Positions 55,444 through 63,971 of a stretch of 64,000 nucleotides of DNA are shown piece after piece (position 1 is the first letter of the stretch; each line of letters begins with the position of its first letter). Origin of the DNA: an uncultured bacterium (GTDB lineage: Bacteria; Verrucomicrobiota; Verrucomicrobiia; CAIQCK01); the NCBI GenBank assembly GCA_903870275.1, contig CAIQCK010000069.1:18601-82600 (forward strand). The letters run 5' to 3'. A program made the translations under genes and the position numbers. The notes under the pieces are model-generated. The model was not told where the DNA came from. It worked only from the letters and a program-made list of their open reading frames with translations, and made no database searches.

Positions 55444-55927
55444 ATCATTTGGGTTCGTTTCGTAAAAAACATTTTTGATTCCGGGGTTCCCGCGCGCCGA
55501 AATCGCGAATTTCCACTGGAAAACGATGTTTTCAAGATCCGGTCGGGGCCATCATATGGGTTCGTTTTGAAAAACGACTCCATGGGATCGCTGAGGAGAA
55601 TGGTCGGCCCGCCACCGCCGCCCGCCATCCACGCCGGGGGGCGGTTCCGCCGCTTTCGGTGGTCAAAATGCAACACCCGCCAGCGATGGGCCTCCGCCCA
55701 TGCGGGCGGTTTCCTGCCCATTACCGGCCGGCGGGTCGAGCCGTGCGGGGTCCAAGGCGGCGTCAAGCCGCTGCACCCCGAAACCATCCACGGACCGCAC
55801 GGATGGCCCGGACCGGCTTCCGGGCCGCCGTGGAAGACCTCCGGCGGGAGTTCCCGCGCTCGCGTGACAACCAGTGTCATGGCGGGAGAGCATATAGAGA
55901 AATAACCTATATGTCAAGAGAAAATTG
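55444..55927 (-). mobile_element. Promoter-led repeat element, copy B
   Basis: About 484 bp, the inverted counterpart of 5350-5779. On the minus strand it begins with the same 18-nt block (55910-55927), followed by a 19-nt AT-rich spacer, a middle segment clearly related to copy A (for example GTGGATGGCGG and GTTTTTCAAAACGAACCC), and two motif copies at 55551-55567 (one mismatch) and 55444-55460, 107 bp apart. A frame of 149 codons starts at 55880 but reads the two motif copies in different frames, unlike copy A. No transposase is encoded. Nature unknown. Confidence 0.6.
55889..55917 (-). promoter_or_regulatory. Sigma70-like promoter of repeat element copy B
   Basis: Minus-strand TTGACA at 55912-55917, a 17-nt spacer and TATGCT at 55889-55894. 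The first ATG is at 55880. The spacer reads on the plus strand exactly like that of copy A, although the rest of the element is inverted. Confidence 0.5.
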
Positions 55928-56116
55928 CTATTGTTTTTCAGACAACGCCCCGGCGCGCGCCCCCGGCCCGGGCTGTGCCCCGCGCCGGCTGCGGAGTTCG
56001 ACGCCGGGGTGGCACGGGGCCGCAGAGCCTTGGCGTCTTCTGCGCCTCTGCGTGGGGTCCCCGTCTTCTCTTCTGCCGGGCGCAACTTGATACGTGCGCC
56101 ACGATCAAGTCCCAGA

Positions 56117-56196
56117 GGCAGGGCGAAGCGTCCCCGCTGAGCCGTAATCGCTCACGTTCCAAAGGTCGCGGCTCGCCGGGGACGGCTCGCCCTGCC
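56117..56196. repeat. 27-bp imperfect inverted repeat
   Basis: Left arm 56117-56143 (GGCAGGGCGAAGCGTCCCCG...) and right arm 56170-56196 match in 23 of 27 positions across a 26-nt loop. Apart from this, the 55928-56326 gap upstream of the sirtuin fusion gene shows nothing I can name. Confidence 0.6.
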
Positions 56197-56326
56197 CAAT
56201 GGGCGCGTGTGTCAGGATGCGCTCTCTTCCGCGGGGGCTTGTGCGCAAGTCTGGCAGGATGGGGGATGAAGTGGCATGTTTGGGGTGACTTTGGCGGGCG
56301 GTGCGGGCAGAATGCGCGCTCCAAAA

Positions 56327-57694
56327 ATGACACAGAACATTTCAGGCAACGTCGTCACGGCGCTCAAGCGCGCCAATCGCGTCATGATCGTCACCGGCGC
56401 GGGCATCTCGGCCGAGAGCGGCATCCCGACGTTTCGCGGCGCGGACGGATTGTGGCGGAATTTCAAGCCGGAGGAGCTGGCGACGCCGCAGGCGTTCCAG
56501 CGCCAGCCGCACACGGTGTGGGAGTGGTATGACTGGCGGCGAGGCCTTTGCGCGCAGGCGCAGCCGAACCCCGCGCACCGAGTCGTCGCGGCGATGGAGC
56601 GGTTCTACCATCACTTCCTGCTGGTGACGCAAAACGTGGACGGCCTTCATGCGCGCGCCGGCAGCCGGCGGATGGTGGAGGCCCACGGCAGCGTGTGGCG
56701 CGGGCAGTGTTTGCAGTGCGGCGCAACGCTGCCGCTGGAGGTAACGCCGCTGAAGGAACTGCCGCCGCGTCACGAGGGCTGCGGCGGCATGTTGCGGCCG
56801 GCGGTGGTCTGGTTCGGCGAGAGCTACGAGCCGGCGGTCTTGCAACAGATGTTCGCGGCGGCCGAGGAGGCGCAACTGGTGCTGGTCGTCGGCACGTCCG
56901 GCGGCGTGTCGTTGCCGATGGACCTCGTCACGCAGGCGCGGCAGGGCGGCGCGACCATCATCGAGATCAACAGCGAGCGCAGCGCGGTGTCGCGGCTGGC
57001 ACACGAGCGGTTGGAGGGGAAGGCCGGCGAGATACTGCCGGAACTCTGGCATTGCGCCCAACTGGCGTATCTCGTGGACGAGGTTCGCGCGCGCGCCGAG
57101 CAGAAAGGCGGGCGGCTTCTGGTCGGCATCGCCGGCCCGCCCGGCGCGGGCAAAAGCCGGCTCGCAAAAGCGCTGGCGGCGGAGCTGGGTCCGCACGTGT
57201 TGGTGGCGATGGACGGGTTTCATTTCAACAACGCGCGGCTGGAGGCGCTGGGATTGCGCGGGCGCAAGGGCGCGCCGGAGACGTTCGACCGGCTCGCGTT
57301 CGAGCTGGCGGTGAGGGCGATGCGGCTCGCGCAGGAGCCGGTGCGGCTGCCGATCTATTCGCGCGAGACGCACGAGCCGGTGCCGGAAGCGTTCATGGCG
57401 GGCCAGACGACGCCGTTTGTGATCATCGAGGGAAACTACCTTCTTCACTGGCCCGAAGTGCGCGACGCGCTGGACATGCGGATTTACCTCGACTGCGATC
57501 CCGCTCTGGCACGCAAAAATCTGATCGCCCGGCACCAGCGGGGCGGCGCCACCGAAGAGGAAGCCATCCGCAAGTTCGAGCAGAACGACCGGTTGAATCG
57601 GGAAACGATTCAGGCAACGCGCGGCGCGGCGGAGTTGCAGATATGGCGCGACGCCGCCGGCTGGACGGTGACGCGCTCCGACCGTCAAGGTTGA
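56327..57694 (+). CDS. Sirtuin - P-loop nucleoside-kinase-like fusion protein
   Basis: A 455-aa two-domain protein. Residues 1-245 are a SIR2 NAD-dependent protein deacylase: GAGISAES (24-31), TQNVDGLH (101-108), catalytic H120, and a zinc site with C128, C131 and C152, H149 replacing the fourth Cys. Residues 262-455 are a P-loop kinase of the uridine kinase/FrcK type: Walker A GPPGAGKS (270-277), MDGFHFNNARLEALGLRGRKGAPETFD, a YSRETHEPVPEA segment and VIIEGNYLLHW. Both active sites look complete, and the linker is short. Start set at 56327; 56312 and 56276 are in-frame alternatives and no start has a clear ribosome site. The kinase may act on a nucleoside or NAD-precursor; substrate is inference. 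It overlaps the converging propeller gene by 10 nt. Confidence 0.85.
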   Translation: MTQNISGNVVTALKRANRVMIVTGAGISAESGIPTFRGADGLWRNFKPEELATPQAFQRQPHTVWEWYDWRRGLCAQAQPNPAHRVVAAMERFYHHFLLVTQNVDGLHARAGSRRMVEAHGSVWRGQCLQCGATLPLEVTPLKELPPRHEGCGGMLRPAVVWFGESYEPAVLQQMFAAAEEAQLVLVVGTSGGVSLPMDLVTQARQGGATIIEINSERSAVSRLAHERLEGKAGEILPELWHCAQLAYLVDEVRARAEQKGGRLLVGIAGPPGAGKSRLAKALAAELGPHVLVAMDGFHFNNARLEALGLRGRKGAPETFDRLAFELAVRAMRLAQEPVRLPIYSRETHEPVPEAFMAGQTTPFVIIEGNYLLHWPEVRDALDMRIYLDCDPALARKNLIARHQRGGATEEEAIRKFEQNDRLNRETIQATRGAAELQIWRDAAGWTVTRSDRQG

Positions 57695-59202
57695 ACAAAC
57701 CGGTAGCTGACCAACGCGACAAACTTGCTGTCGGGTGACCACGAGGGGACGTTGATGGTGCCCTGGCCGCCGAAGAGCGTGGCGAGCACTTTCGGCTTTC
57801 CGCCGGCCAGCGGCATGATGCGCAGCAGCACATCCTTGCTCGCGGGATGTCCCTGCACGCTCTTGTCGAACGAGAGGAACACGAGCCATTGGCCGTCCGG
57901 CGAGGGATGCGGAAACCAGTCGGCGTAATCGCCGCCGGTGGTCACTTGTTCCTGTTGCGAGCCGTCGGGTTTCATGCGCCAGATTTTCATCAGGCCGGTG
58001 CGCTCGGAGTTCCAATAGATGAAGCTCCCGTCGGCCGTGTAATCGGGGCCGTCGTCCAAGCCTTCGGCGGTCGTGAGCCGCTTTTCCTCGCCGCCTTCGG
58101 CTGGGATCGTGTAAACGTCGAAATTGTCGTTGCGCTTGGCGCAGTAGGCGAGCGTCCTGCCGTCGGGCGACCAGCCGTGCCAGTAGGAAACAAGGCCCGG
58201 CGGCGAGACCCGTCGCGCGGCGCCGCCGCCGGAAGGCACGATGTAGATTTGCGACAGCTTGTTCTCGTGGCTCGAACTGACGGCGAGCCATTTGCCGTCG
58301 GGCGACAGGCCGTGGTCGTTGTTGCACTTGGTGGCGGCGCCCGTGTCCAACGGCGTGGGTTCGCCGCCTTCGGCGGGCACGGTGCAAATCCGTCCGCCCT
58401 GATTGATGAACAGCGTCTTGCCGTCGCGGGACCAGTTGGGCGCCTCGAATCTCTGGCGCGCCCGATAGATGAGTTTTCGCTCGCCGGTTTCCACGTTCAC
58501 GGTTTCCAGGCTCGTTTCCTGGACCCGCTTCACGCCTTCAACGGCGGTGCGATTCTTCAGCGTCACATTTGAAAAGATGGCGGTCTCGGATGTTTTTATA
58601 TTGTGCGAGCAAACCGCGAGGCCGGCGCAGACGGGATCGGGCATCGCGAGCGACACGGCGCCGACCGGCTGAAACGGCTGGCCCTTGCGCGCGACCGACA
58701 CGGTAAACACGTCGCCGTCGCGTTCCAGTTGCACGGTAGCCGGCGCGGTGATCGGCGTCCGCGCGCCCAGGGTGATCCCGCCTTTCGCCCGCCGATACTG
58801 CAACTCGATCAGCCCGTCGCCGTGAACGGCCACGTCCACGTAGGGGGAATCGGCGTCCATGTTCTGGCGCACCATCGCGCAGGCTTTGCGGTGCTTCTCC
58901 CTGCCTTCGCCGACCCACTCGACATCCATGCGAAATACGAGATCGCCCGACACCTTTCGCGACACGAACTGGAACGCGTCCTCCTGCTTCCAGATGTTCG
59001 CGCCGCTGCCGGTGACGCGATATTGGGCCTTGTCGGCGATGAACTCGGCGCGGCCGGGCAGTTCGACGTTGCCCACATCCGCCGCGCCCTCGAACTCGCC
59101 CACGGCCGCCGCATGGAGAGAAACCGGCATCAAGCTCCACAGGCACAACAGCGCAGCTTTCAGAATCAACTGAGATTGGCGTTGGTTCTTCATAATCCTC
59201 AT
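57685..59202 (-). CDS. Secreted protein with TolB-like beta-propeller
   Basis: A 505-aa protein with a signal peptide (MRIMKNQRQSQLILKAALLCLWSLMPVSLHA). Start at 59202 with GAGGAG upstream; the ATG at 59193 is an alternative. Residues 35-225 form a jelly-roll (DUF1349-like) domain (VGEFEGAADVGNVELPGRAEFIADKAQYRVTGSGANIW, FQFVSRKVSGDLVFRMDVEWV). From ~240 to the end there are WD40-like TolB-type blades with repeated SPDGKWLA, SPDGRTLAY, SPDGQWLVF. A carbohydrate-binding or sensing protein in the periplasm is likely. Confidence 0.8.
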   Translation of the reverse strand: MRIMKNQRQSQLILKAALLCLWSLMPVSLHAAAVGEFEGAADVGNVELPGRAEFIADKAQYRVTGSGANIWKQEDAFQFVSRKVSGDLVFRMDVEWVGEGREKHRKACAMVRQNMDADSPYVDVAVHGDGLIELQYRRAKGGITLGARTPITAPATVQLERDGDVFTVSVARKGQPFQPVGAVSLAMPDPVCAGLAVCSHNIKTSETAIFSNVTLKNRTAVEGVKRVQETSLETVNVETGERKLIYRARQRFEAPNWSRDGKTLFINQGGRICTVPAEGGEPTPLDTGAATKCNNDHGLSPDGKWLAVSSSHENKLSQIYIVPSGGGAARRVSPPGLVSYWHGWSPDGRTLAYCAKRNDNFDVYTIPAEGGEEKRLTTAEGLDDGPDYTADGSFIYWNSERTGLMKIWRMKPDGSQQEQVTTGGDYADWFPHPSPDGQWLVFLSFDKSVQGHPASKDVLLRIMPLAGGKPKVLATLFGGQGTINVPSWSPDSKFVALVSYRFVQP

Positions 59203-59234
59203 CACACTCCTCGTAACGACGGCGTCTCGCGCCG

Positions 59235-61046
59235 TCAATGACCGCGCAGATTCCTCACATCGCCCGCGCGCACCGTCACGCCGTCCTTGTCCATCTTCTC
59301 CAGCAGCGGCACCGCGACGCGGCGGTTGGTCTTGAGCAGCTCGCGCAACTCCGACATTGTCGCCTGGCCGCGTTGTTTCAGAAACTCCCGCACCCGCCGG
59401 CACGCCTCGTCGTAGCTCTCCTTCAGCAGCACCTCGTCGGTGCCGAACTCGACGACGAGCTTCGCGTCGCGCAGATAGCGCAACGCCTGCGGGTCGCACT
59501 CCTTGCGGCGCGGCGTGTTGAACGGATCGGCCGCCAGCCGTTTCAGCAACGCTTCCGCCGTCGCATTGAGCTGGCCGACCGCCTTCGGCTTGTGCGCGGA
59601 GCGGCGGAGGATCGTCTCGTCCCGCACGAACTGGCCGCCCGCGCAAAGGTCGTTCAGCACTTCCGCCAAAACCTCCGAGCCTGCGCCGAGCGTCGTCTGT
59701 AGCTCCGAGAGCGGCAAGCCCGGCTTTTCCGGATGCTCCCGATGAATGGCGTCCACCAATTCTGTTACGCGCGCCAGCGTCTGCTTCCAAAGCTCGCCGT
59801 CTGCTGCGAATGCCGTGGCAGTCTTTGCGTCCGCTTCGCGCAACGCCGCCTCCACCGTGGCCGCGCCGAACCGCGATTTCACCAGCAACCGGTCGCGTGG
59901 AACCACGTTGTCATGCTGTAGCCACGCCCGGACAATGTCCGCGCCGCGAATCTCGCCGGTCCACATGTTTTCCAGCGGCAGGATGCGCGATTCCTTCGAC
60001 CCGCCCCGGCGGGCGTCGGCGTCGAGCACGATACCGCCCGCGAGGGTCGTTGCTTCGCGAATGATGAGCCGGTCGCCGACGAAACAATACACCGGCTCCT
60101 CAAACCGCAACTGGCCGAGCGCGTGCTCGCCGGGCCCAAGTTCGCGTTTGTCGAAGAACGCCAGCCGCGCCCGCCAGTGCCCGCTGCCGAGCGAAACGTT
60201 GATGACTTCGTTGTGCTTCAGCTTCGTTTTGGCGCGTGGCGATATCCGCAGCGCGACATCCACGGTGTCGCACGGCCCGCCGAGGTCCGGCAGCGTGACG
60301 ACGTCGCCGCGCCGCACGCTCTCGACGGCCACGTCGGCCAGGTTGATGGCGCAACGCGCGCCGGGGCCGAGCGTTTCCACCTCGCGGCCGTGGTTGTGAA
60401 GCGAGCGCGCCCGCGTCGCCACGCCGCCCGGCTGAATGACGAGTTTGTCGCCGTGCTTCAGCCAGCCGCCCGTCAGCGTGCCGGTGACGATGGTGCCGAT
60501 GCCCTTCAACGTGAACACGCGGTCCACGTGCAGCCGCGGCTTGCCGATGTCGGCGGGCGGCGGCGAGGCGGCGAGGGTGCTGAGGATGGTTTGCTTTAAC
60601 TGTTCGATGCCTTCGCCCGTCTGCGCGGAAACACGGACGACGGGCCAATCGGCGCGCGGCGGAGCGAAGGCCACCGCCGGCAGATCGCATTTGGTGACGG
60701 CGAAGATGCCGCGCTGCACGTCGAGATAGTCGAGGATTTGCAGGTGCTCCTCGCTCTGCGGCATCCAGCCTTCGTTGGAAGCGACCACGAACAGCACGGT
60801 GTTCATGAACGCGATGCCGCTGGCGGCGTTGCGCACGAAGTCCTCGTGGCCCGGCACGTCCACGATGCCGATATTGAGATCGCCCAGCGTCAGGTTGGCG
60901 AAGCCGAGGTCAATCGTGATGCCGCGCTCCTTCTCCTCCGGCAACCGGTCGGGATCGGTGCCGGTCAGCGCCTTCACCAACGCCGACTTGCCGTGGTCCA
61001 CGTGGCCGGCGGTTCCGAGAATGAAGTTGCGGGCGGGAGAGGTCAT
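59235..61046 (-). CDS. selB: Selenocysteine-specific elongation factor
   Basis: A 603-aa translation factor that brings selenocysteyl-tRNA to UGA codons. G-domain motifs: GHVDHGKS (14-21), DVPGHED, TKCD. The EF-Tu-like barrels follow, then the C-terminal winged-helix repeats (LSELQTTLGAG, LRELLKTNRRVAVPLLEKMDKDGV) that bind the bacterial SECIS hairpin. Length is that of bacterial SelB. It is the third gene of the selD-selA-selB set on the minus strand, separated from selA by a dispersed CGCAAAG repeat. Confidence 0.95.
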   Translation of the reverse strand: MTSPARNFILGTAGHVDHGKSALVKALTGTDPDRLPEEKERGITIDLGFANLTLGDLNIGIVDVPGHEDFVRNAASGIAFMNTVLFVVASNEGWMPQSEEHLQILDYLDVQRGIFAVTKCDLPAVAFAPPRADWPVVRVSAQTGEGIEQLKQTILSTLAASPPPADIGKPRLHVDRVFTLKGIGTIVTGTLTGGWLKHGDKLVIQPGGVATRARSLHNHGREVETLGPGARCAINLADVAVESVRRGDVVTLPDLGGPCDTVDVALRISPRAKTKLKHNEVINVSLGSGHWRARLAFFDKRELGPGEHALGQLRFEEPVYCFVGDRLIIREATTLAGGIVLDADARRGGSKESRILPLENMWTGEIRGADIVRAWLQHDNVVPRDRLLVKSRFGAATVEAALREADAKTATAFAADGELWKQTLARVTELVDAIHREHPEKPGLPLSELQTTLGAGSEVLAEVLNDLCAGGQFVRDETILRRSAHKPKAVGQLNATAEALLKRLAADPFNTPRRKECDPQALRYLRDAKLVVEFGTDEVLLKESYDEACRRVREFLKQRGQATMSELRELLKTNRRVAVPLLEKMDKDGVTVRAGDVRNLRGH

Positions 61047-61060
61047 GGACAGATGGGATT

Positions 61061-61119
61061 ACGCAAAGACACAAAGTCGCCAAGCGTTGTTTCGTCTTTG
61101 CGCCTTTGCGTCTTTGCGT
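61061..61119. repeat. GCAAAGAC-type inverted repeat between selA and selB
   Basis: ACGCAAAGACACAAAGTCGC (61061-61080) is answered by the CGTCTTTGCGCCTTTGCGTC stretch (61092-61111, extending to 61119). This CGCAAAG/CTTTGCG repeat is dispersed in many verrucomicrobial genomes and may sit in the selA-selB mRNA as a hairpin. Confidence 0.6.
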
Positions 61120-61152
61120 GAGACATGCCGGTGTTCTCCACGTCTCTGCGCG

Positions 61153-62499
61153 TCATTCCGCAGCCACCGTCTTCGTCAGCGCTGCGACGACCGTGTCATC
61201 CTGCGCCGGAAAAATCGTGCGCAAGTCGAGTTTGAACACGCCGCGCTCGACGTAGCCGATCACCGGCGGCGTGTGGTTGCGCAGACGCCGCGCAAACTCC
61301 TCCAGCGGCACACGCGGAACGATGTCCACCGTCACCGAGTTGAACTGCGACCGCGGCAGCGTGCCGCCGCCCACCTGGCCGCGGCCGGCGCCGACGGAAA
61401 TCTTCAGCGGAGCGCCGGCCAGCGCGGTGACGATGGTCTCCGCCCGCGCCCGCAACTTCTCCTCCGCCTCGGCGAGCAGCGTGACGAGGCGGACCTGCGA
61501 CTCTTCGCCGTTGAGGTAGAGGTCGGCGGTTGTTTGCAGCGCCGAGAGGATGAGCTTGTCGCAGCGCAGCGCGCGGAAGAACGGGTCGCGCTTGAGCGCA
61601 GCCACCAGTTTGGCGCGGCCGGCGATGATGCCGGCTTGCGGGCCGCCGAGCAGCTTGTCGCCGCTGAAGGTGACGAGGTCCACGCCGCGTTTGAGCGTCT
61701 CGGCCGCCGTCGGCTCGTGTTCCACGCCAAACCGCTGCGTCTCGATTACCGCGCCGCTGCCGAGATCCTCGACGAACGGCACGCGCTTCTTGCGCGCGAG
61801 CGCGGCGATCTCCTCGGTGGACGGCGACTCGACGAAACCGCCCATGAAAAAATTGCTGCGGTGGACTTTGAGGATCAGCCCGGTGTCCCTGCCAATGGCG
61901 CGGGCGTAATCGTGGAGCGAGGTCTTGTTGGTCGTGCCGACTTCGCGCAGCTTCGCGCCGCTGGCTTCGAGGATTTCCGGGATGCGGAAGCCGCCGCCGA
62001 TCTGGACCAGTTCGCCGCGCGAGATGACGACCTCGCGGCCCGTCGCGAAGTGACGCAGCGCCAGCACGAGCGCGGCGGCGCAATTATTGACGACCGTGGC
62101 CGCCTCGGCGCCGCAGAGCACCGCCAGCGCGAGTTCGAGATAAGCCGCCCGTCCGCCGCGCGCGCCGCCGGTCAGGTCGTATTCGAGGTTATTATAGTGG
62201 CCGCCGATGTCATGCAGCGTTTCGAGCACGCGCGGGCCGAGCGGCGCGCGGCCGAAGTTGGTGTGGACCAGGATGCCGGTGCCGTTGATGACCGGCTGGA
62301 TGCGCTGTGCGCGAAGCGTGGCGAGCGTGGAGCGTATGCCAGCGACTACACCGTCGAAAGCGATCTTGGTTTTCGCGGCGTGCTTGCGCAGTTCCGCCAG
62401 TTCGCGCCGGACGACGGCGACGACGACGGGGCGCGGCAAACCGGTGTCGCCGAGTTGCTGGAGGACCTTCTCAACCTGCGGAATGGCTCGTAATGACAT
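61153..62499 (-). CDS. selA: L-seryl-tRNA(Sec) selenium transferase
   Basis: A 448-aa PLP enzyme that converts seryl-tRNA(Sec) to selenocysteyl-tRNA(Sec) using selenophosphate. Family motifs: QPVINGTGILVHTNFGRAPLG, NNLEYDLTGGARGGR, VVNNCAAAL, and the PLP lysine in VTFSGDKLLGGPQAGI. Length is normal. Its start overlaps the selD end by 29 nt, so the two are translationally coupled. Confidence 0.95.
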   Translation of the reverse strand: MSLRAIPQVEKVLQQLGDTGLPRPVVVAVVRRELAELRKHAAKTKIAFDGVVAGIRSTLATLRAQRIQPVINGTGILVHTNFGRAPLGPRVLETLHDIGGHYNNLEYDLTGGARGGRAAYLELALAVLCGAEAATVVNNCAAALVLALRHFATGREVVISRGELVQIGGGFRIPEILEASGAKLREVGTTNKTSLHDYARAIGRDTGLILKVHRSNFFMGGFVESPSTEEIAALARKKRVPFVEDLGSGAVIETQRFGVEHEPTAAETLKRGVDLVTFSGDKLLGGPQAGIIAGRAKLVAALKRDPFFRALRCDKLILSALQTTADLYLNGEESQVRLVTLLAEAEEKLRARAETIVTALAGAPLKISVGAGRGQVGGGTLPRSQFNSVTVDIVPRVPLEEFARRLRNHTPPVIGYVERGVFKLDLRTIFPAQDDTVVAALTKTVAAE

Positions 62500-63532
62500 G
62501 AATGCTCCTGTCGCGTGTAATGCGTCCGATCACTTCCGCGCACAGAGTGCGACGACGGCGGCAGAGGCGCAAGATTTCTTCGACGTGACGCGGGCCGGCG
62601 CAGATGAGCAACCCGCCGGAGGTCTGGGCGTCGGCAAGCAGGAATTGTTGCGCGCCGGTGACGGCGGCGTCCCAGCGGACCACTTCGTTGGCGAACTCCA
62701 GGTTGCCGCGCGTGCCGCCGGGGACGCAGCCGGCGGCGATGAGTTTCCACACGTGCGGCAGCGCGGGCACGGCGCCGGCCCAAATCTCGGCGCCGACGCC
62801 ACTCGCGCGGCACATCGAGCGCAAGTGGCCGAGCAGGCCGAAGCCGGTCACGTCGGTGAGCGCGTGAACGCGGCCGGTGGCGGCGAGCGCGGGGCCGATG
62901 TCGTTGAGGCGCTTCATCGAGCGGACGGCGGCAAGCACAGCACCGCGCGGGGCTTTGCCGCGCTTGAGGGCGGTGGTGACGATGCCGGTGCCGAGCGGCT
63001 TGGTGAGAATGAGCGCGTCGCCGGCGCGCGCGCCGGCGTTGGTCAGGACGCGGCGCGGGTCCACGAGGCCGGTGACGCTAAGGCCGTAGATCGGTTCGGG
63101 ATTCTTGATCGAGTGGCCGCCGATGACGACGCAGCGGGCCTCGCGGCATTTCTCCGCACCGCCGCGCAGGATTTCGCCGAGCGTTTCCGGCGGCACGACA
63201 TCCTCCGGCGTGGCGACGATGTTCATGGCGGTGAGCGGCCGGCCGCCCATGGCATACACGTCGCTGAGCGCGTTGGCGGCGGCGATGGCGCCGTAGGTGA
63301 AGGGGTCGTCCACGATGGGCGTGAAGAAATCCATCGTCTGCACCAGCGCGCGCCGGGCGTCGAGACGATACACCCCTGCGTCGTCGGCCGTGTTGGAGCC
63401 AACGAGAACATGGCGGTCGGTCACCTGCGGGAGCTGTCGCAGCACCTGCGACAGGGCCTTTTGGCCGAGCTTGGCCGCTCAACCCGCGCAGGAAGCCAGT
63501 GACGTAAGCCGGATTTGTCGTCCGCGGTTCAT
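62471..63532 (-). CDS. selD: Selenide, water dikinase containing selenocysteine (UGA read-through)
   Basis: A 353-aa enzyme making selenophosphate from selenide and ATP. A simple open frame starts only at a GTG at 63445, but the family N-terminus lies upstream: from ATG 63532 the frame reads MNRGRQIRLTSLASCAG, then TGA at 63479-63481, then AAKLGQKALSQVLRQLP and on into the long frame. The TGA is exactly at the active-site Cys/Sec position of SelD (LTxxxxxxG[C/U]xxK), so it is read as selenocysteine (residue 18). The rest matches SelD: SNTADDAGVYRLD, QTMDFFTPIVDDPFTYGAIAAANALSDVYAMGG, GGHSIKNPEPIYGLSVTG, TKPLGTGI and LTDVTGFGLLGHL, ADAQTSGGLL. A perfect hairpin follows the UGA (63434-63454). 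Confidence 0.93.
63434..63481 (-). promoter_or_regulatory. Bacterial SECIS-like hairpin in selD
   Basis: On the minus strand the UGA codon (63479-63481) is followed, after 24 nt, by CTGTCGCAG-GTG-CTGCGACAG, a perfect 9-bp stem with a GTG loop (63434-63454). Its distance to the UGA and the G-U at the loop top fit the bacterial selenocysteine insertion element recognised by SelB. Confidence 0.7.
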
Positions 63533-63877
63533 TTCGATTTCAAATTACGACGCCCGATGAGAGTGGCGAAAAGTGCAGGAATCGAAACAGCCATCTTTTT
63601 GTTTCGCCTGCGTGTCTGCATGCCCTTACGCGAGCGATGAATGCACGGAAAGGCACAAAACGGCAAGGATTTTGTCACCGGCTATTGGCGCTGCCAGTAC
63701 ACGGCAAGCCTCGGCTATGGCCATCCGTCCCCGTCGCCTCCGCCGATTGCAAGCGCGAAACCGGGGTGCGCGCACGAAGCGGCCAGCCGCCATCGTCCCG
63801 CCATTTTTGCTTGAATTTTTCGTGATCTTCATTCTAACTGCGCACCGCCATGAGGGCCTTGGAAAAAAAGTTCCGGT
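63533..63877. other. Non-coding stretch upstream of selD
   Basis: I see no supported gene here. Short frames on both strands lack ribosome sites and family features. The selD promoter must lie in this stretch, but no convincing -35/-10 pair was found. Confidence 0.5.
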
Positions 63878-63971
63878 CGTCGCCTCAACTTCGTCGCCTC
63901 AACTTCGTCGCCTCAACTTCGTCGCCTCAACTTCGTCGCCTCAACTTCGTCGCCTCAACTTCGTCGCCTCA
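63878..63971. repeat. Tandem repeat of a 14-bp unit
   Basis: Six perfect copies of GTCGCCTCAACTTC (63878-63961) and ten bases of a seventh. Fourteen base pairs is not a multiple of three, so it is not a coding repeat; there are no spacers, so it is not a CRISPR array. Confidence 0.9.

Noticed and set aside
55431..55880. 149-codon frame in element copy B as a real protein
   Set aside because: Same reason as for copy A; homology is better at nucleotide than at amino acid level.
63626..63832. 68-codon minus-strand frame upstream of selD
   Set aside because: No ribosome site or family features, Arg-rich composition in GC-rich intergenic DNA.
63878..63971. CRISPR array
   Set aside because: The repeats are directly adjacent without spacers and only 14 bp long.
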